64,000 bases of DNA from Nocardioides halotolerans DSM 19273. GTDB lineage: Bacteria; Actinomycetota; Actinomycetes; Propionibacteriales; Nocardioidaceae. How positions within the stretch are numbered: position 1 is the stretch's first letter; each line of letters opens with the position of its first letter. The notes below the pieces were generated by a model. The model searched no databases. It had not been told where the DNA came from and saw only the letters and a program-made list of their open reading frames with translations. The stretch lies in contig NZ_AUGT01000020.1 of NCBI RefSeq assembly GCF_000422805.1, forward strand, positions 101,054-165,053, written 5' to 3'. The position numbers and the translations under genes were made by a program. Positions 44,539 to 55,057 of the stretch are shown here, piece after piece.

Positions 44539-46980
44539 TCAGTTGCGGTCGGCGGGCGACTCCGGCTGGGCGGTCGTCGAGGGGGAGGCACCGGCCTCGG
44601 GTGACAGGTCGCCCCACGACCAGTCGCGGACCTCGGGCAGGTCCTCGCCGTGGTCGCGGGTCCAGGCGCGGGCCCGGCGGCGCAGGTCACCCATCTCCTG
44701 GCGAAGGGCCGCGGCGTGCGAGCCGAGCGACGGGACCCGGTCGATGACGTCCATGACCAGGTGGAACCGGTCGAGGTCGTTCATCATCACCATGTCGAAC
44801 GGCGTGGTGGTGGTGCCCTCCTCCTTGTAGCCGCGCACGTGGATGTTGTCGTGGTTGGTGCGGCGGTAGGTCAGGCGGTGGATCAGCCACGGGTAGCCGT
44901 GGTAGGCGAAGATCACCGGCTTGTCGGCGGTGAAGACCGTGTCGAAGTCGCGGCCCGAGAGCCCGTGCGGGTGCTCGGACTCGTCCTGGAGCCGCATGAG
45001 GTCGACGACGTTCACGAAGCGCACCCGCAGGTCGGGGAGCCGCTCGCGCAGGATGCTCGTCGCGGCGAGTGCCTCGAGGGTCGGCACGTCGCCGGCGCTC
45101 GCGATCACGACGTCGGGGTCGTCGCCGTCGTTCGAGGCCCAGTCCCAGATCCCCACGCCGCGCGCGCAGTGCAGGTCGGCCGCGTCGGCGTCGAGCCAGT
45201 CGAACTGCGGCTGCTTGCCGGCGACGACGACGTTCACGTAGTGCTCGCTCGCGAGGCAGTGTGCCATCGTCGAGAGCAGGGTGTTGGTGTCCGGCGGCAG
45301 GTAGACCCGGACCACCTCGGCCTTCTTGTTGACCACGTGGTCGATGAACCCGGGGTCCTGGTGGGAGAAGCCGTTGTGATCCTGCCGCCACACGTGCGAG
45401 CTGAGCAGGTAGTTGAGCGAGGAGATGCGCGGCCGCCACTCCAGCTCGCGCGTGGTCTTCAGCCACTTCGCGTGCTGATTGAGCATCGAGTCGACGATGT
45501 GGATGAACGCCTCGTAGCAGCTGAAGACGCCGTGCCGGCCGGTGAGCAGGTAGCCCTCCAGCCAGCCCTGGCAGGTGTGCTCGGACAGGATCTCCATCAC
45601 GCGGCCGCTGGTCGCGAGGTGCTCGTCGACCGGCAGGATCTCGCCGGCGAACACCTTGTCGGTCACCTCGTAGACCGCGTCGAGCCGGTTGGACGCCGTC
45701 TCATCGGGCCCGAAGACCCGGAAGTTGTCGGCGTTGTCGCGGACCACGTCGACGAGGAAGCGGCCGAGCTCGCGGGTCGGCTCGTGCACCGAGCCACCCG
45801 GCGACGGTACGTCGACCGCGTGCGCCCGGAAGTCCGGCAGGTCGAGCGGTCGACGCAGGCGCCCTCCGTTGGCGTGCGGGTTGGCGCTCATCCGCCGGTG
45901 GCCCTCGGGGGCGAGCGCCCGCAGCGACTCGACCAGCCGCCCGTCCTCGTCGAAGAGCTCCTCGGGCCGGTAGGACCGCATCCACTCCTCGAGCTGCGCA
46001 CGGTGCTCGTCGTTCTCCCTGGTCGCGGCGAGCGGCACCTGGTGCGCGCGCCAGGTGCCCTCGACCTGGACGCCGTCGACCTCGGCGGGCCCGGTCCAGC
46101 CCTTGGGCGTGACGAGCAGGATCATCGGCCAGGGCCGGCGCTCGACGTCGCCGCGCTCTCGCGCAGCCTCCTGGATCTCGCGGATCCGGTCGTGCGCCTG
46201 GTCCATGGCGGCGGCCAGCTGCTGGTGGACGTCGCCCGGGTCGTCGCCCTCGACCGTCAGCACCTCGTGCCCGTAGCCGCGCAGCAGGCTCACGAGCTCC
46301 TCGCGCGGGATCCGCGCCGGGACGGTGGGGTTGGCGATCTTGTAGCCGTTGAGGTGGAGGATCGGCAGCACCGCACCGTCGTGCACGGGGTCGACGAACT
46401 TGTTGGCGTGCCACGACGCGGCCAGCGGGCCGGTCTCGAACTCGCCGTCGCCCACGACCGCGGCGACCACGAGGTCGGGGTTGTCCATCGCGGCGCCGTA
46501 GGCGTGGGAGAGCACGTAGCCGAGCTCACCGCCCTCGTGGATCGAGCCCGGGGTCTCCGGGGCGACGTGGCTCGGGATGCCGCCCGGGAACGAGAACTGC
46601 CGGAACAGCCGCTGCAGCCCGACCTCGTCGTCGCCGACGCGCGGGTAGACCTCGGAGTACGTCCCTTCCAGCCACGCGTTGGCGACGGCCGCAGGCCCGC
46701 CGTGCCCCGGCCCGGCGAGGAAGATCGCGTTGACGTCGCGCTCGCGGATCAGCCGGTTGAGGTGGGTCCAGAGCAGGTTGAGCCCGGGCGTGGTGCCCCA
46801 GTGGCCGAGCAGCCGCGGCTTGATGTCCTCGCGCTCCAGCGGCCGGCGCAGCAACGGGTTGTCGAGGAGGTAGATCTGCCCGACCGACACGTAGTTGGCG
46901 GCACGCCACCACGCGTCGAGCAGTGACAGCTCGTCCTCGCTGAGGCGGGCGGGCGGGGTGGTCTCGTTCTCGTCGCTCAC
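44539..46980 (-). CDS. xfp: xylulose-5-phosphate/fructose-6-phosphate phosphoketolase
   Basis: This TPP-dependent enzyme cleaves xylulose-5-P or fructose-6-P with phosphate to acetyl phosphate plus a triose or tetrose phosphate. The 813-residue length is standard. Signatures are [22 protein letters not shown], the TPP site [14 protein letters not shown], and [21 protein letters not shown] in the middle. Next to ackA, it provides a phosphoketolase bypass giving one ATP per acetyl-P without respiration. A GGGCGCTGGTCCTC element (47021-47034) lies upstream. Confidence 0.96.
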   Translation of the reverse strand: MSDENETTPPARLSEDELSLLDAWWRAANYVSVGQIYLLDNPLLRRPLEREDIKPRLLGHWGTTPGLNLLWTHLNRLIRERDVNAIFLAGPGHGGPAAVANAWLEGTYSEVYPRVGDDEVGLQRLFRQFSFPGGIPSHVAPETPGSIHEGGELGYVLSHAYGAAMDNPDLVVAAVVGDGEFETGPLAASWHANKFVDPVHDGAVLPILHLNGYKIANPTVPARIPREELVSLLRGYGHEVLTVEGDDPGDVHQQLAAAMDQAHDRIREIQEAARERGDVERRPWPMILLVTPKGWTGPAEVDGVQVEGTWRAHQVPLAATRENDEHRAQLEEWMRSYRPEELFDEDGRLVESLRALAPEGHRRMSANPHANGGRLRRPLDLPDFRAHAVDVPSPGGSVHEPTRELGRFLVDVVRDNADNFRVFGPDETASNRLDAVYEVTDKVFAGEILPVDEHLATSGRVMEILSEHTCQGWLEGYLLTGRHGVFSCYEAFIHIVDSMLNQHAKWLKTTRELEWRPRISSLNYLLSSHVWRQDHNGFSHQDPGFIDHVVNKKAEVVRVYLPPDTNTLLSTMAHCLASEHYVNVVVAGKQPQFDWLDADAADLHCARGVGIWDWASNDGDDPDVVIASAGDVPTLEALAATSILRERLPDLRVRFVNVVDLMRLQDESEHPHGLSGRDFDTVFTADKPVIFAYHGYPWLIHRLTYRRTNHDNIHVRGYKEEGTTTTPFDMVMMNDLDRFHLVMDVIDRVPSLGSHAAALRQEMGDLRRRARAWTRDHGEDLPEVRDWSWGDLSPEAGASPSTTAQPESPADRN

Positions 46981-47020
46981 GGCGGTCCACTCCTCGGTCG
47001 TCGGGCGTCGTGCGTCGGCA

Positions 47021-47034
47021 GGGCGCTGGTCCTC
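47021..47034. promoter_or_regulatory. DosR-like box 11 (weak) upstream of xfp
   Basis: GGGCGCTGGTCCTC resembles the GGGACCAAGGTCCTG dyad with several changes, 41 bp upstream of the phosphoketolase start. Confidence 0.3.
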
Positions 47035-47157
47035 AAACGTGGGTGACCGGCGCGGCCCCCGTCAAGCGTGTGGGAGCGAGGTTGGATCACGGCTGGGGTC
47101 GCGCCGGCCGGCGGCAGACCGTTGCGCCCGCCACCGGGGGCCTGGGGCCTTCGCGCG

Positions 47158-47174
47158 GATGACCTTGGCCCCTG
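47158..47174. promoter_or_regulatory. DosR-like box 12 upstream of P-type ATPase
   Basis: GATGACCTTGGCCCCTG lies 59-75 bp before the ATPase start and matches the dyad core GACC-TT-GGCCCC. Confidence 0.5.
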
Positions 47175-47232
47175 TGGTGCGCAGCCGGGGTCGGGTGGGC
47201 TGGTCGCAGGACCAGGAGAAGAGGAACCACTC

Positions 47233-49767
47233 ATGTCTGCGCTGTCCCACGACGGGTCGTCCGTGCCCGCGGTGGACGCGAGCGGCAGCGAGGGGCTCTC
47301 GGCGGCCGAGGCGACGCGCCGGCTCGTCGAGCACGGTCGCAACGAGCTCCCCGTCGATCCGGGCCCGTCGGTCGCGGCGCGCGTGCTCCACCAGCTGACC
47401 GACCCGATGATCCTGCTGCTGTGCGCGGCGCTCGTGCTGGTCGTGGCCGTGGGGGACACCTCCGACGCGGCGATCATCGCCGCGGTCGTCGTCCTCAACA
47501 CCACGGTCGGGGTCGTCCAGGAGGTGCGCGCCCAGCGGGCGGTCGACGCCCTCTCGCGGATGGCGGCACCGGTCGCGCACGTGTGGCGGGACGGCCGGCT
47601 CCTCGCGCTGGCCGCGTCAGACGTGGTGCCGGGCGACGTCGTCAGGCTCGAGGCGGGGGACGTCGTGCCGGCCGACCTGGCGGTGCTCGAGGCGAGGGAC
47701 CTCGAGGTCGACGAGTCCGCGATGACCGGTGAGTCGCTCCCCGTGCGCAGGGACCCGGCCGAGGAGATCCTCGCCGGCACGGTCGTGACGCGGGGCCGCG
47801 GGGTGGGCCGCGTCGTCCGCACCGGGACGGCGAGCGCGCTCGGCCAGATCGCCGCGCTGGTCGGGGGACGGGTCCGCCCCACCCCGCTGCAGCGTCGCCT
47901 CGCGGTCCTCTCGCGCCAGCTGGTGGTCGTGACGGGCGCGCTGTGCCTCGTCGTCCTCGCGCTGGCGCTCGCGCAGGGGGAGTCGTGGCCCAGGGCCGCG
48001 GTGCTCGCGGTCAGCCTCGGTGTCGCGGCCGTGCCCGAGTCGCTGCCGGCGGTCGTGACGATCTCCCTCGCCCTGGGCGCGCACCGGATGGCCAGGCGTC
48101 ACGCGGTCGTGCGTCGACTGCCGGCGGTGGAGACGCTGGGCTCGGTGACCGTGGTGGCCTCGGACAAGACGGGCACCCTGACTCCGGGCGTGCTCACGGT
48201 CCGCCGGCTGTGGACCCCCGAGGGTCCGTGCGAGGTCTCGGGCACGGCGTACGGCCGAGCCGGTGCGGTCACCGGGTCAGGGTCCGCCGTGAGCGGCGCG
48301 ACCCGGTTGCTGCGGGACGCGGCGCTGTGCAACGACGCCACCCTGGTCGCAGGTGCCCACGACGACTGGCAGCCGGTCGGGGACCCGTTCGACGTGGCAC
48401 TCCTGGTCGCCGCGGCCAAGGTCGGGGCCACGTCGGAGACTCTCGGCGGGTGGACGCGGGTGGACGAGACACCGTTCGACAGCGCGCTCGGCTGGGCCCG
48501 CACCGTCCACCGGGCGGCGGACGGGACGCGGCTCGAGGTGGTCAAGGGCGCGCCCGAGACCGTCCTGGCCCTGCTCCCGGCCGGACCAGTCGCCGACCGC
48601 GCCGCCGCGGAGGCCCGGCGGCTGGCCGCCGAGGGGCACCGGGTGCTCGCCGTCGCCGAGGACCGCGCCTGGGCCGGCCTCGTGGCCGTGATCGACCCGC
48701 CGCACCCGGCCGCAGCGACCGTCGTCGAGCAGTGCCGGGAAGCCGGCATCCGCACCGTCCTCGTCACCGGCGACCACCCGGCGACGGCGAGCGCGATCGC
48801 CGCGCAGGTGGGCATCCTGGGAACGGGGCGGGTGGTCGAGGGCGCCGCAGTGGCGCGGGGCGAGCACCTCGACCGGGTCGAGGAGATCGACGTCTACGCC
48901 CGGATCCGGCCCGAGCAGAAGGTGAGCATCGTCGAGGCGTGGCAGGCGTACGGCGCGGTGGTGGCGATGACGGGCGACGGGGTCAACGACGCTCCGGCCC
49001 TGCGCCGTGCGGACATCGGCGTGGCGATGGGCGGCCGCGGGACCGAGGTGGCCCGACAGGCCGCGGACCTGGTGCTCGTCGACGACGACCTCGGCACCCT
49101 GGTCGTCGCGGTGGCCGAGGGGCGCCGGATCCACGCCAACATCCGCACCTTCCTGCGCTACGGCCTGGCCGGTGGGGTCGCGGAGGTGGCGGTCCTGCTC
49201 ATCGCCCCGCTGGCCGGCCTGGGGATCCCGCTCACGCCGGCGATGATCCTGTGGGTCAACATGCTCACCCACGGCCTGCCGGGGGTGGCGTTCGGCGGCG
49301 AGCCGCTCGACCCCGCGACGATGCGGCGCCCTTCGCCCGCCCCCGACCGATCGATCCTCGACCGCGTCCTGGTCGGGCAGATCGCGTTCGCCGGCGCCCT
49401 GGTGACGGCGACGTCGCTGGCCGCCGCGTGGTGGGCGTCATGGGCCGGGAGCGACGTGCGGACGGCGGTCTTCCTCACCCTGGGGCTGGGCCAGCTCTTC
49501 GTGGCCCTGGCCCTGAGGGCTCCACGCACCCCGCGGACCTGGCGCTGGAACGAGCGCGGCCTCGAGCTCGCCGTCCTGTGCGCCGCAGCGCTCCAGGTCG
49601 GCGGAGCGGCGCTCCCCGGCCTGGCCGGGTTGCTCGGCACCGAGCCGCCCCGGGTGGCCGAGCTGCTCTGGCTGGTGCTGCTGGCGGTCCTGCCGGGCGT
49701 GCTGGTGCGGCTCACCCGGGCGCATCCGGGTAGCGGGCCGGAGTCGCGACCGACCCCGGTCCGCTGA
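47233..49767 (+). CDS. CtpF-like P2-type cation-transporting ATPase
   Basis: The 844-residue pump has the N-terminal cation ATPase domain, the TGES actuator motif, the phosphorylated DKTGTLTPG (Asp near 311), [10 protein letters not shown], and about ten membrane helices. The M4 ion motif is PESLP. M6 reads NMLTHGLPG (about 676-682), with His where Ca-ATPases have Asp, so ion choice may differ. A CtpF homologue belongs to the mycobacterial DosR regulon, and a DosR-like box precedes this gene. GAGAAGAGG precedes the ATG. Confidence 0.93.
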   Translation: MSALSHDGSSVPAVDASGSEGLSAAEATRRLVEHGRNELPVDPGPSVAARVLHQLTDPMILLLCAALVLVVAVGDTSDAAIIAAVVVLNTTVGVVQEVRAQRAVDALSRMAAPVAHVWRDGRLLALAASDVVPGDVVRLEAGDVVPADLAVLEARDLEVDESAMTGESLPVRRDPAEEILAGTVVTRGRGVGRVVRTGTASALGQIAALVGGRVRPTPLQRRLAVLSRQLVVVTGALCLVVLALALAQGESWPRAAVLAVSLGVAAVPESLPAVVTISLALGAHRMARRHAVVRRLPAVETLGSVTVVASDKTGTLTPGVLTVRRLWTPEGPCEVSGTAYGRAGAVTGSGSAVSGATRLLRDAALCNDATLVAGAHDDWQPVGDPFDVALLVAAAKVGATSETLGGWTRVDETPFDSALGWARTVHRAADGTRLEVVKGAPETVLALLPAGPVADRAAAEARRLAAEGHRVLAVAEDRAWAGLVAVIDPPHPAAATVVEQCREAGIRTVLVTGDHPATASAIAAQVGILGTGRVVEGAAVARGEHLDRVEEIDVYARIRPEQKVSIVEAWQAYGAVVAMTGDGVNDAPALRRADIGVAMGGRGTEVARQAADLVLVDDDLGTLVVAVAEGRRIHANIRTFLRYGLAGGVAEVAVLLIAPLAGLGIPLTPAMILWVNMLTHGLPGVAFGGEPLDPATMRRPSPAPDRSILDRVLVGQIAFAGALVTATSLAAAWWASWAGSDVRTAVFLTLGLGQLFVALALRAPRTPRTWRWNERGLELAVLCAAALQVGGAALPGLAGLLGTEPPRVAELLWLVLLAVLPGVLVRLTRAHPGSGPESRPTPVR

Positions 49768-49821
49768 GCGGCGGCGCGAGGACCGCGCGGGACCCCACTC
49801 GCTACCGGCCCCGCTTCCTGC

Positions 49822-49842
49822 GGTCAGGCTGCCGGCCTGACC
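49822..49842. terminator. terminator between ATPase and PLD-like gene
   Basis: GGTCAGGC-TGCCG-GCCTGACC (8-bp perfect stem) lies between the convergent genes; a second inverted repeat CCGGCCG/CGGCCGG follows at 49842-49859. Confidence 0.65.
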
Positions 49843-49861
49843 CGGCCGCGGTCGGCCGGGC

Positions 49862-51421
49862 TCAGTCGTCCTCCCAGTAGGGGCCGTAGTCGGCACCGGG
49901 CCGGTAGACCAGGCGCGGGTCGACGACGACGCGCTTGCGGGTGACGGTCTTGTACGTCGTGACCTCCTCGCCGTCGGGACCCCGGTGCACGACGGGGACG
50001 CGGAAGTGGAGGTAGGACGTCGTGTAGGCGTTGCGCGAGTTGCCCGGCCGCCACTCGAAGTTGAACTGGCGGAGGTACTGGCGGGCGGTCCTCCGGCCCG
50101 GCACCGACACCAGGATCTCGTCGTTCACCGAGCCGAGCGCACCCCAGTTGGACGAGCCGGTGAACACCAGCTGGGCGTTGGGGTCGCCGGCGTAGTTGCC
50201 CTGGATGATCAGGAACTTCTGGTGCGAGTAGTAGTCGAGGGTGAGGTCGAGCTTCTCGTCCGGGTTGTTCTTCGGGTCCTCGTTGTTCTCGGGGTGGTAG
50301 TCGAACCCGGTCGAGCGCAGAGGCATCCGACCGCGCGGCGTCATGGCGCCGAGGTGACCCTTGGTGCGCGCGCCCACGAGCCCGAAGCTGAAGCGGGCCT
50401 GGCAGCCCTCCGCGAACTTCCGCCGGTAGGCGTCGGCGAGGTAGTTGCCGCGGTGCCCGCGGATCGTGTGCATGTTGACGGCCAGCTTGGTGCGGACCCG
50501 GCGACCGTCGGCCGCGACCGTGATGCACTGCACGCGGTTGAGGATCTGCACGATCGGGTCGTTCTTGGGGCCGACCAGCTTGGGGAAGGTCACGGTGGTC
50601 CCCTTGTCGATCGCGTCGTCGCACGCGACGCCGTTGGCGGGGATGCCGCAGAACGCCGGGAACGGCTTCTGGGCCTTCTCGTAGTCCTTCTTCATGTCGT
50701 CGAAGAGCGCGACGTACTGCTGGAACAGCTCCTTGTCGCCGTCCATGAGGTAGAGGTCGTTCCACTGGTGCCGCATGGCGTTCATCGTCAGGTTGTGCGA
50801 GCCGAAGAACAGCGCCCACTTCGAGCCACCGGCCTTGGTGAACGTGTAGAACTTCGTGTGCAGCAGGCGCTTGCGGTTGTCGGTGCGGCAGCCCGAGTGG
50901 CACTTGTAGATGAAGTCGCGCTTCTTGACGTTGGTGCCGAGGTAGCCGCGCAGCATCTTCATCGCCTTGGTGTCCTGGTGGTCGTTCAGCAGGATCTGGA
51001 CGTGCACGCCGCGGCGCTTCGCCGCGATGAGCGCCTGGGCGACCGGGATGCGGTCGAAGGAGTAGAGCGCGATCCGGATGACGGAGCCCTTCTTGGTGGC
51101 CTTGATCGCGCGCAGGATCTGGCGCTCGATGCGCATGCGGGAGTCCCAGCCGCCCCGCGGGTTGTTGAAGTACGCGCCCGTCGGCACGTGGTAGCGCCCG
51201 CCGCGTCCTCGCGCGGCCGTGCCGCGGTCGGCCTCGGCGGTGGTCTTCGTCGCCGAGCCGGACGGGGCGGCCCCGGAGGCCGGCCCGGAGGCCGCCCCGG
51301 AGGCCGCCGGGCTGGACCGGTCGTCGGCTGCCGTCACCGCCCTGGCCGGGGTGGTCGGGCCGATGCTCGTGACGAGCATGGTCGAGACGGCGGCGGCCAC
51401 GAAGGCCGGGATCTTGTTCAA
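49862..51421 (-). CDS. secreted phospholipase D-fold protein
   Basis: The 519-residue exported protein has a signal peptide (NKIPAFVAAAVSTMLVTSIG, TPARA cleavage region), a low-complexity Ala/Ser/Gly linker, and two PLD half-domains with HKD-like motifs: HTKFYTFTKAGG...GSHNLT and SHQKFLIIQGNY...GSSNWG. It may hydrolyse phosphodiesters of lipids or nucleic acids outside the cell. The start is set at a TTG (51421) behind AAAGGG, which gives a proper signal peptide; a longer upstream frame exists but lacks one. Convergent with the ATPase gene. Confidence 0.88.
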   Translation of the reverse strand: MNKIPAFVAAAVSTMLVTSIGPTTPARAVTAADDRSSPAASGAASGPASGAAPSGSATKTTAEADRGTAARGRGGRYHVPTGAYFNNPRGGWDSRMRIERQILRAIKATKKGSVIRIALYSFDRIPVAQALIAAKRRGVHVQILLNDHQDTKAMKMLRGYLGTNVKKRDFIYKCHSGCRTDNRKRLLHTKFYTFTKAGGSKWALFFGSHNLTMNAMRHQWNDLYLMDGDKELFQQYVALFDDMKKDYEKAQKPFPAFCGIPANGVACDDAIDKGTTVTFPKLVGPKNDPIVQILNRVQCITVAADGRRVRTKLAVNMHTIRGHRGNYLADAYRRKFAEGCQARFSFGLVGARTKGHLGAMTPRGRMPLRSTGFDYHPENNEDPKNNPDEKLDLTLDYYSHQKFLIIQGNYAGDPNAQLVFTGSSNWGALGSVNDEILVSVPGRRTARQYLRQFNFEWRPGNSRNAYTTSYLHFRVPVVHRGPDGEEVTTYKTVTRKRVVVDPRLVYRPGADYGPYWEDD

Positions 51422-51727
51422 CGTGTTCCCTTTCGGACCGGAGACTCCCTCCGCACCATTGACGCGCGGAAGCCGCCAGAGGTTCGCTCTCCCTGCACGC
51501 ATTCTGCGGGATGCTTCGGCGATCACCGCGTCACCGCGCGATGAGATGCAGGATGCGGACAGGTCAACACAGGTCACAGAACGAGCCGGCGCGACGTCGA
51601 GAGGGTGTCGGCGGCGGGACGGCACGGCGCGGCCGGCGCCGGTCGGGGGCCGGTCAGGGGAGGGCCGGGGGGAATCCCGGGTGACGAGAAGTGCTTGCTG
51701 TGGATAGAACTACGGCGAGGAGGTCGG
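51422..51727. other. divergent intergenic region
   Basis: No gene is seen in these 306 bases. ACAGGTCA occurs twice, 10 bp apart (51559-51566, 51569-51576), a possible direct-repeat binding site. AGGAGG near 51718 is the ribosome site of the next gene. Confidence 0.4.
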
Positions 51728-52525
51728 ATGGCACTGCTGAACCCCAGTAGGGCACCTGCGGTCGTACGACGCACGGTGAGCAGCGTCGCGCCCACCGTCC
51801 TGCGCGCCCTCCTCGAGCTCGCCCTGGTGCTCGTGGTCTTCGAGCTCTACCGCGCCGGCCGGCTCCTGGCCCGCGGCGAGAGCGCCGCGGCGTACGAGCA
51901 CGCCCTGCAGGTGCACCACCTCGAGCGCGCCCTCCACCTGCCCTCCGAGGCGTGGGTGCAGAGCCTGGTGCCGTGGGAGTCGGTGCTGCACGCGGCGAAC
52001 GTCTACTACTTCTCGGTGCACTTCCCGACGATGATCGCCTTCCTCGTCTGGGGCTATCTGTTCCGGCCGCGCGCGGAGTACCGCTGGGCGCGCAACCTCG
52101 TGATCGCCCTGACCAGCATCGCGCTCGTCGTGCACATCGTGTTCCCGCTGGCGCCGCCGCGGATGTTCCCCCAGTGGGGGTTCGTCGACACGATGGCGGC
52201 CTACGGTCCCAACGCCTACTCCGGCGCGAGCGGCGCGATGGCCAACCAGTTCGCCGCGATGCCGAGCCTCCACATCGGGTGGGCCGCGCTCATCGCCTAC
52301 GTCATCCACCGCACCGGGCCGCGCTGGCTGGCGTGGATCGCGACCGGCCACATGCTGCTGACCGTGCTGGTGGTCGTGGTCACCGCCAACCACTACTGGA
52401 TCGACGGGCTGGTGGCACTGCTCCTCCTCGCGGGCGTGGTCCTGGTGATGCGCCACCCCGGACCCGGCCGAAACGCCCCGGCGGAGAGGGACGCCGTGTT
52501 ACACCTCCCTCATGGGGACAGCTGA
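51728..52525 (+). CDS. PAP2-superfamily membrane protein (Aur1-like)
   Basis: The 265-residue protein has about six membrane helices and the last two PAP2 motifs in the form AMPSLHIGWA and VTANHYWIDG; the first motif is not in the classic K-x6-RP form. This matches the PAP2_3 or inositol-phosphorylceramide-synthase-like branch, which moves phospho-head-groups on lipids. AGGAGG precedes the ATG. Its 3' end overlaps the histidine kinase gene by 14 bp. Confidence 0.87.
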   Translation: MALLNPSRAPAVVRRTVSSVAPTVLRALLELALVLVVFELYRAGRLLARGESAAAYEHALQVHHLERALHLPSEAWVQSLVPWESVLHAANVYYFSVHFPTMIAFLVWGYLFRPRAEYRWARNLVIALTSIALVVHIVFPLAPPRMFPQWGFVDTMAAYGPNAYSGASGAMANQFAAMPSLHIGWAALIAYVIHRTGPRWLAWIATGHMLLTVLVVVVTANHYWIDGLVALLLLAGVVLVMRHPGPGRNAPAERDAVLHLPHGDS

Positions 52526-53750
52526 CGGGGTCGAGCCCGGCGAGGTCGACCGGGCCGCGCTGCAGCTCATCGCCGAGGGCGTGACCGAGCTCGCCGGCTT
52601 CGAGCTGGCGGCGATCAGCATCGTCCACGACGGCCGCCTGCACACGATCGCCATCGCCGGCTCCGCGCACGCCGACCCCGAGCCCTCGACGCTCCAGCCG
52701 AAGGTGTCGGCTGTGCTCGCCGAGCTCGAGCGCGCGGAGGACTGGGGGTCGCTGAAGTTCCTCCCGGCCGAGCGCCAGTCGCGCGAGCTGGCCGACCTCT
52801 CCTTCATCCCCGACCTCGCGCCGGTGGACGCCCCGGACGCCTGGCACCCCAACGACCTGCTCGTGGCGCTGCTCGAGGACGACGCCGGGCAGCTGCGCGG
52901 CGTCCTCTCTGTCGACGTGCCGCGCAACGGGCTGCGCCCCGACACCGAGCAGCGCCGGGTGATCGAGCAGCACGCACGCCAGGCCGGCCGCGCGGTCGTG
53001 ACCCTGCTGGAGCGGCACGAGTTCGAGACCGGGATGCACCGCGAGCGCGCCACCTCCGACTACCGTGGCCAGCTGATCGACGCGCTCTCCCACCAGCTCC
53101 AGAACCCCGTCGCGGCGATCACCGGCAACCTCGAGCTCCTCTTCGACCAGCTCGAGCCCGGTGACACCAGAGAGCGGCCGCTGCGCGCGATCGAGCGCGC
53201 CACCGGCCGCATCCAGTCGATGATCGAGGACCTCCTCGCGCTCGCGAAGGTCAACAACCCCGACCGGCCGCTGCACGAGGTCGAGGTCGACCTCGTCGCG
53301 CTGGTCCGCGACGTCGGCGACTCGGTGCGCGCCGAGGCCGCCGCCGCCGACGTGAAGGTGCGCCTCGACCTGCCCGCCGGGCCGCTGCTGGTGAGCGGCG
53401 ACCCCGGCGAGCTCGAGGACCTCGTGGGCAACCTGCTCTCCAACGCCCTGAAGTACTCCGACGCCGGCGGCTCGGTGACCGCGACCGCCCAGCGCGTCGT
53501 GCAGGGCGGCACGGCGTACGTCGAGCTGTGCGTCGCCGACGAGGGCATCGGCATCGCGCAGGAGGAGCAGGGCCGGCTCTTCGAGGAGTTCTTCCGCTCC
53601 GAGAGCGTCGAGGCCCGCACCCGTCCCGGCACCGGGCTCGGCCTGACGGTGGTCGAGCGCGTGGTGCGCCGCCACCGGGGCCGCATCGAGCTCGAGTCCG
53701 AGCTCGGCGACGGCACGACGTTCCGCGTGCTGCTGCCGGCGCTGGGCTGA
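52512..53750 (+). CDS. orphan GAF-domain sensor histidine kinase
   Basis: The 412-residue kinase has a degenerate GAF-like input domain (about 20-165), no membrane segment, a HisKA helix with ALSHQLQNPVAAITGNLELL (His near 196) and an HATPase domain with NLLSNALKYS, DEGIGI and GTGLGL. No response regulator is adjacent. Overlap with the PAP2 gene suggests one message and a link to membrane lipid state; this is inferred. Confidence 0.9.
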   Translation: MGTADGVEPGEVDRAALQLIAEGVTELAGFELAAISIVHDGRLHTIAIAGSAHADPEPSTLQPKVSAVLAELERAEDWGSLKFLPAERQSRELADLSFIPDLAPVDAPDAWHPNDLLVALLEDDAGQLRGVLSVDVPRNGLRPDTEQRRVIEQHARQAGRAVVTLLERHEFETGMHRERATSDYRGQLIDALSHQLQNPVAAITGNLELLFDQLEPGDTRERPLRAIERATGRIQSMIEDLLALAKVNNPDRPLHEVEVDLVALVRDVGDSVRAEAAAADVKVRLDLPAGPLLVSGDPGELEDLVGNLLSNALKYSDAGGSVTATAQRVVQGGTAYVELCVADEGIGIAQEEQGRLFEEFFRSESVEARTRPGTGLGLTVVERVVRRHRGRIELESELGDGTTFRVLLPALG

Positions 53751-53758
53751 CTGCCGCG

Positions 53759-54109
53759 TCAGACCGGAAGGCGGTCGGCGCGGGCCTCGACCAGGACCTC
53801 CGGCGCGGTGAGGCGCCAGGCCTCGAAGGTGAGCTCGGCGAGCTCGTCTCGCTCGATGCCGTCGAGGCGGACGACCACCCAGCCGAAGCCGTGCGCGGTG
53901 TACTGCACCTCGAAGACCTCGGGGCGCTCGGCCACCAGCGCGAGCTGCTCGGCGATCGTCTGCTTGAGGCCGACCGTGCTCGTGCGCGGCCAGAGGTAGC
54001 CGAAGGTCCGGCGACCGACGTCGAACGCCGACCACCGCTCGCGGTCGTGCTGGGTCACGTCGTCGAGCTGGTGGACCAGCTCGACGAAGTCCGCGATCGC
54101 ACAGCCCAC
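53759..54109 (-). CDS. MmcQ/YjbR family protein
   Basis: The 116-residue protein matches the MmcQ/YjbR small alpha/beta fold: RTFGYLWPRTSTVGLKQTIAEQLALVAERP and GFGWVVVRLDGIERDELAELTFEAWRLTAP. Some relatives bind DNA; its role is unknown. Convergent with the kinase gene, 8 bp apart. Confidence 0.85.
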   Translation of the reverse strand: MGCAIADFVELVHQLDDVTQHDRERWSAFDVGRRTFGYLWPRTSTVGLKQTIAEQLALVAERPEVFEVQYTAHGFGWVVVRLDGIERDELAELTFEAWRLTAPEVLVEARADRLPV

Positions 54110-54154
54110 GCCCGAAACCTAGTCAGACCGGCCGACACCGGCGAGGGTGTCGCC

Positions 54155-55015
54155 ATGCGCACCCGGACCATGACGACCGACGCCGGCGACGTCGCGCTCC
54201 GCGAGTGGGGCGACGAGACCGGTGCGCGGCTGGTCGTCGCGCTGCACTCGATGGGTCCGGTCTCGACCGGAGCCCTGTTCGGCTGTGCGGTCGGCCCGCT
54301 GGTCGACGCCGGCTACCGCGTCGTCGCGCCGGACCTGCCGGGCTACGGGATGACCCCGGCCCTGCGGGCCGAGGAGTACGACGTCGCGCTCCTGGCCGAC
54401 CTCGTCTGGCAGTGGGTCGACGCGCTCGGGGCGACCGGACCGGTGACGCTCCTCGCGCACAGCTGGGGCGGCGCGATCGCGATGCACATGCAGTCGCGCT
54501 CGCCGGGGGTCCTCGCGGCGCTCGTGCTGGTCGACAGCGGCCACCTCGACTACGCCGACGTGAACGGCGCCGACGCGGACCTCTCCCTCGACGACTGGGT
54601 GGCGCGCGCCCGGGAGCGGCGGCTCGAGGTCGCGGACCGGCAAGCCCTCGCGGAGGCCGTCGAGGTCGACGCCGACGATCCGCTGATGGACGATCTCCTG
54701 CTCGGCATGGTCGAGGACGACGACCATCTGGTGTCGCGGGTGACCCCGGAGGCCCAGGGCGCCGCGCTCTTCCATCTGGCCCGGGCGCGGCAGAGTGCGA
54801 CGTGGCCGGCGCTCGGGGCCGCCGGCACGCCCACGCTGCTGCTGCTCGCGACCGAGCCGGAGTCGGCCCGCGAGCAGAACGAGCGGGCCGGGCAGGCCTT
54901 CCGAGACGCCGTCCCACAGGCCGACGTACGCCTCGTCGAGGGCGCCACACACAGCCTGGTCACCGACCTGCGCGCGGAGCTGGGCCGGACCGTGGCCGAG
55001 TGGCTCGGTAGGTAG
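54155..55015 (+). CDS. alpha/beta hydrolase
   Basis: The 286-residue enzyme has the alpha/beta-hydrolase fold with the nucleophile elbow LLAHSWGGAIAMH (Ser near 108) and the catalytic His in VEGATHSLV near the C-terminus, with DLPGYGMT upstream. It could be an esterase, lipase or epoxide hydrolase; the substrate is unknown. Followed 42 bp later by a Tat-exported protein gene. Confidence 0.9.
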   Translation: MRTRTMTTDAGDVALREWGDETGARLVVALHSMGPVSTGALFGCAVGPLVDAGYRVVAPDLPGYGMTPALRAEEYDVALLADLVWQWVDALGATGPVTLLAHSWGGAIAMHMQSRSPGVLAALVLVDSGHLDYADVNGADADLSLDDWVARARERRLEVADRQALAEAVEVDADDPLMDDLLLGMVEDDDHLVSRVTPEAQGAALFHLARARQSATWPALGAAGTPTLLLLATEPESAREQNERAGQAFRDAVPQADVRLVEGATHSLVTDLRAELGRTVAEWLGR

Positions 55016-55057
55016 ATGCCCTGCGGGGCATCGAGCGCATCGCCTACCGTTCTCCGG

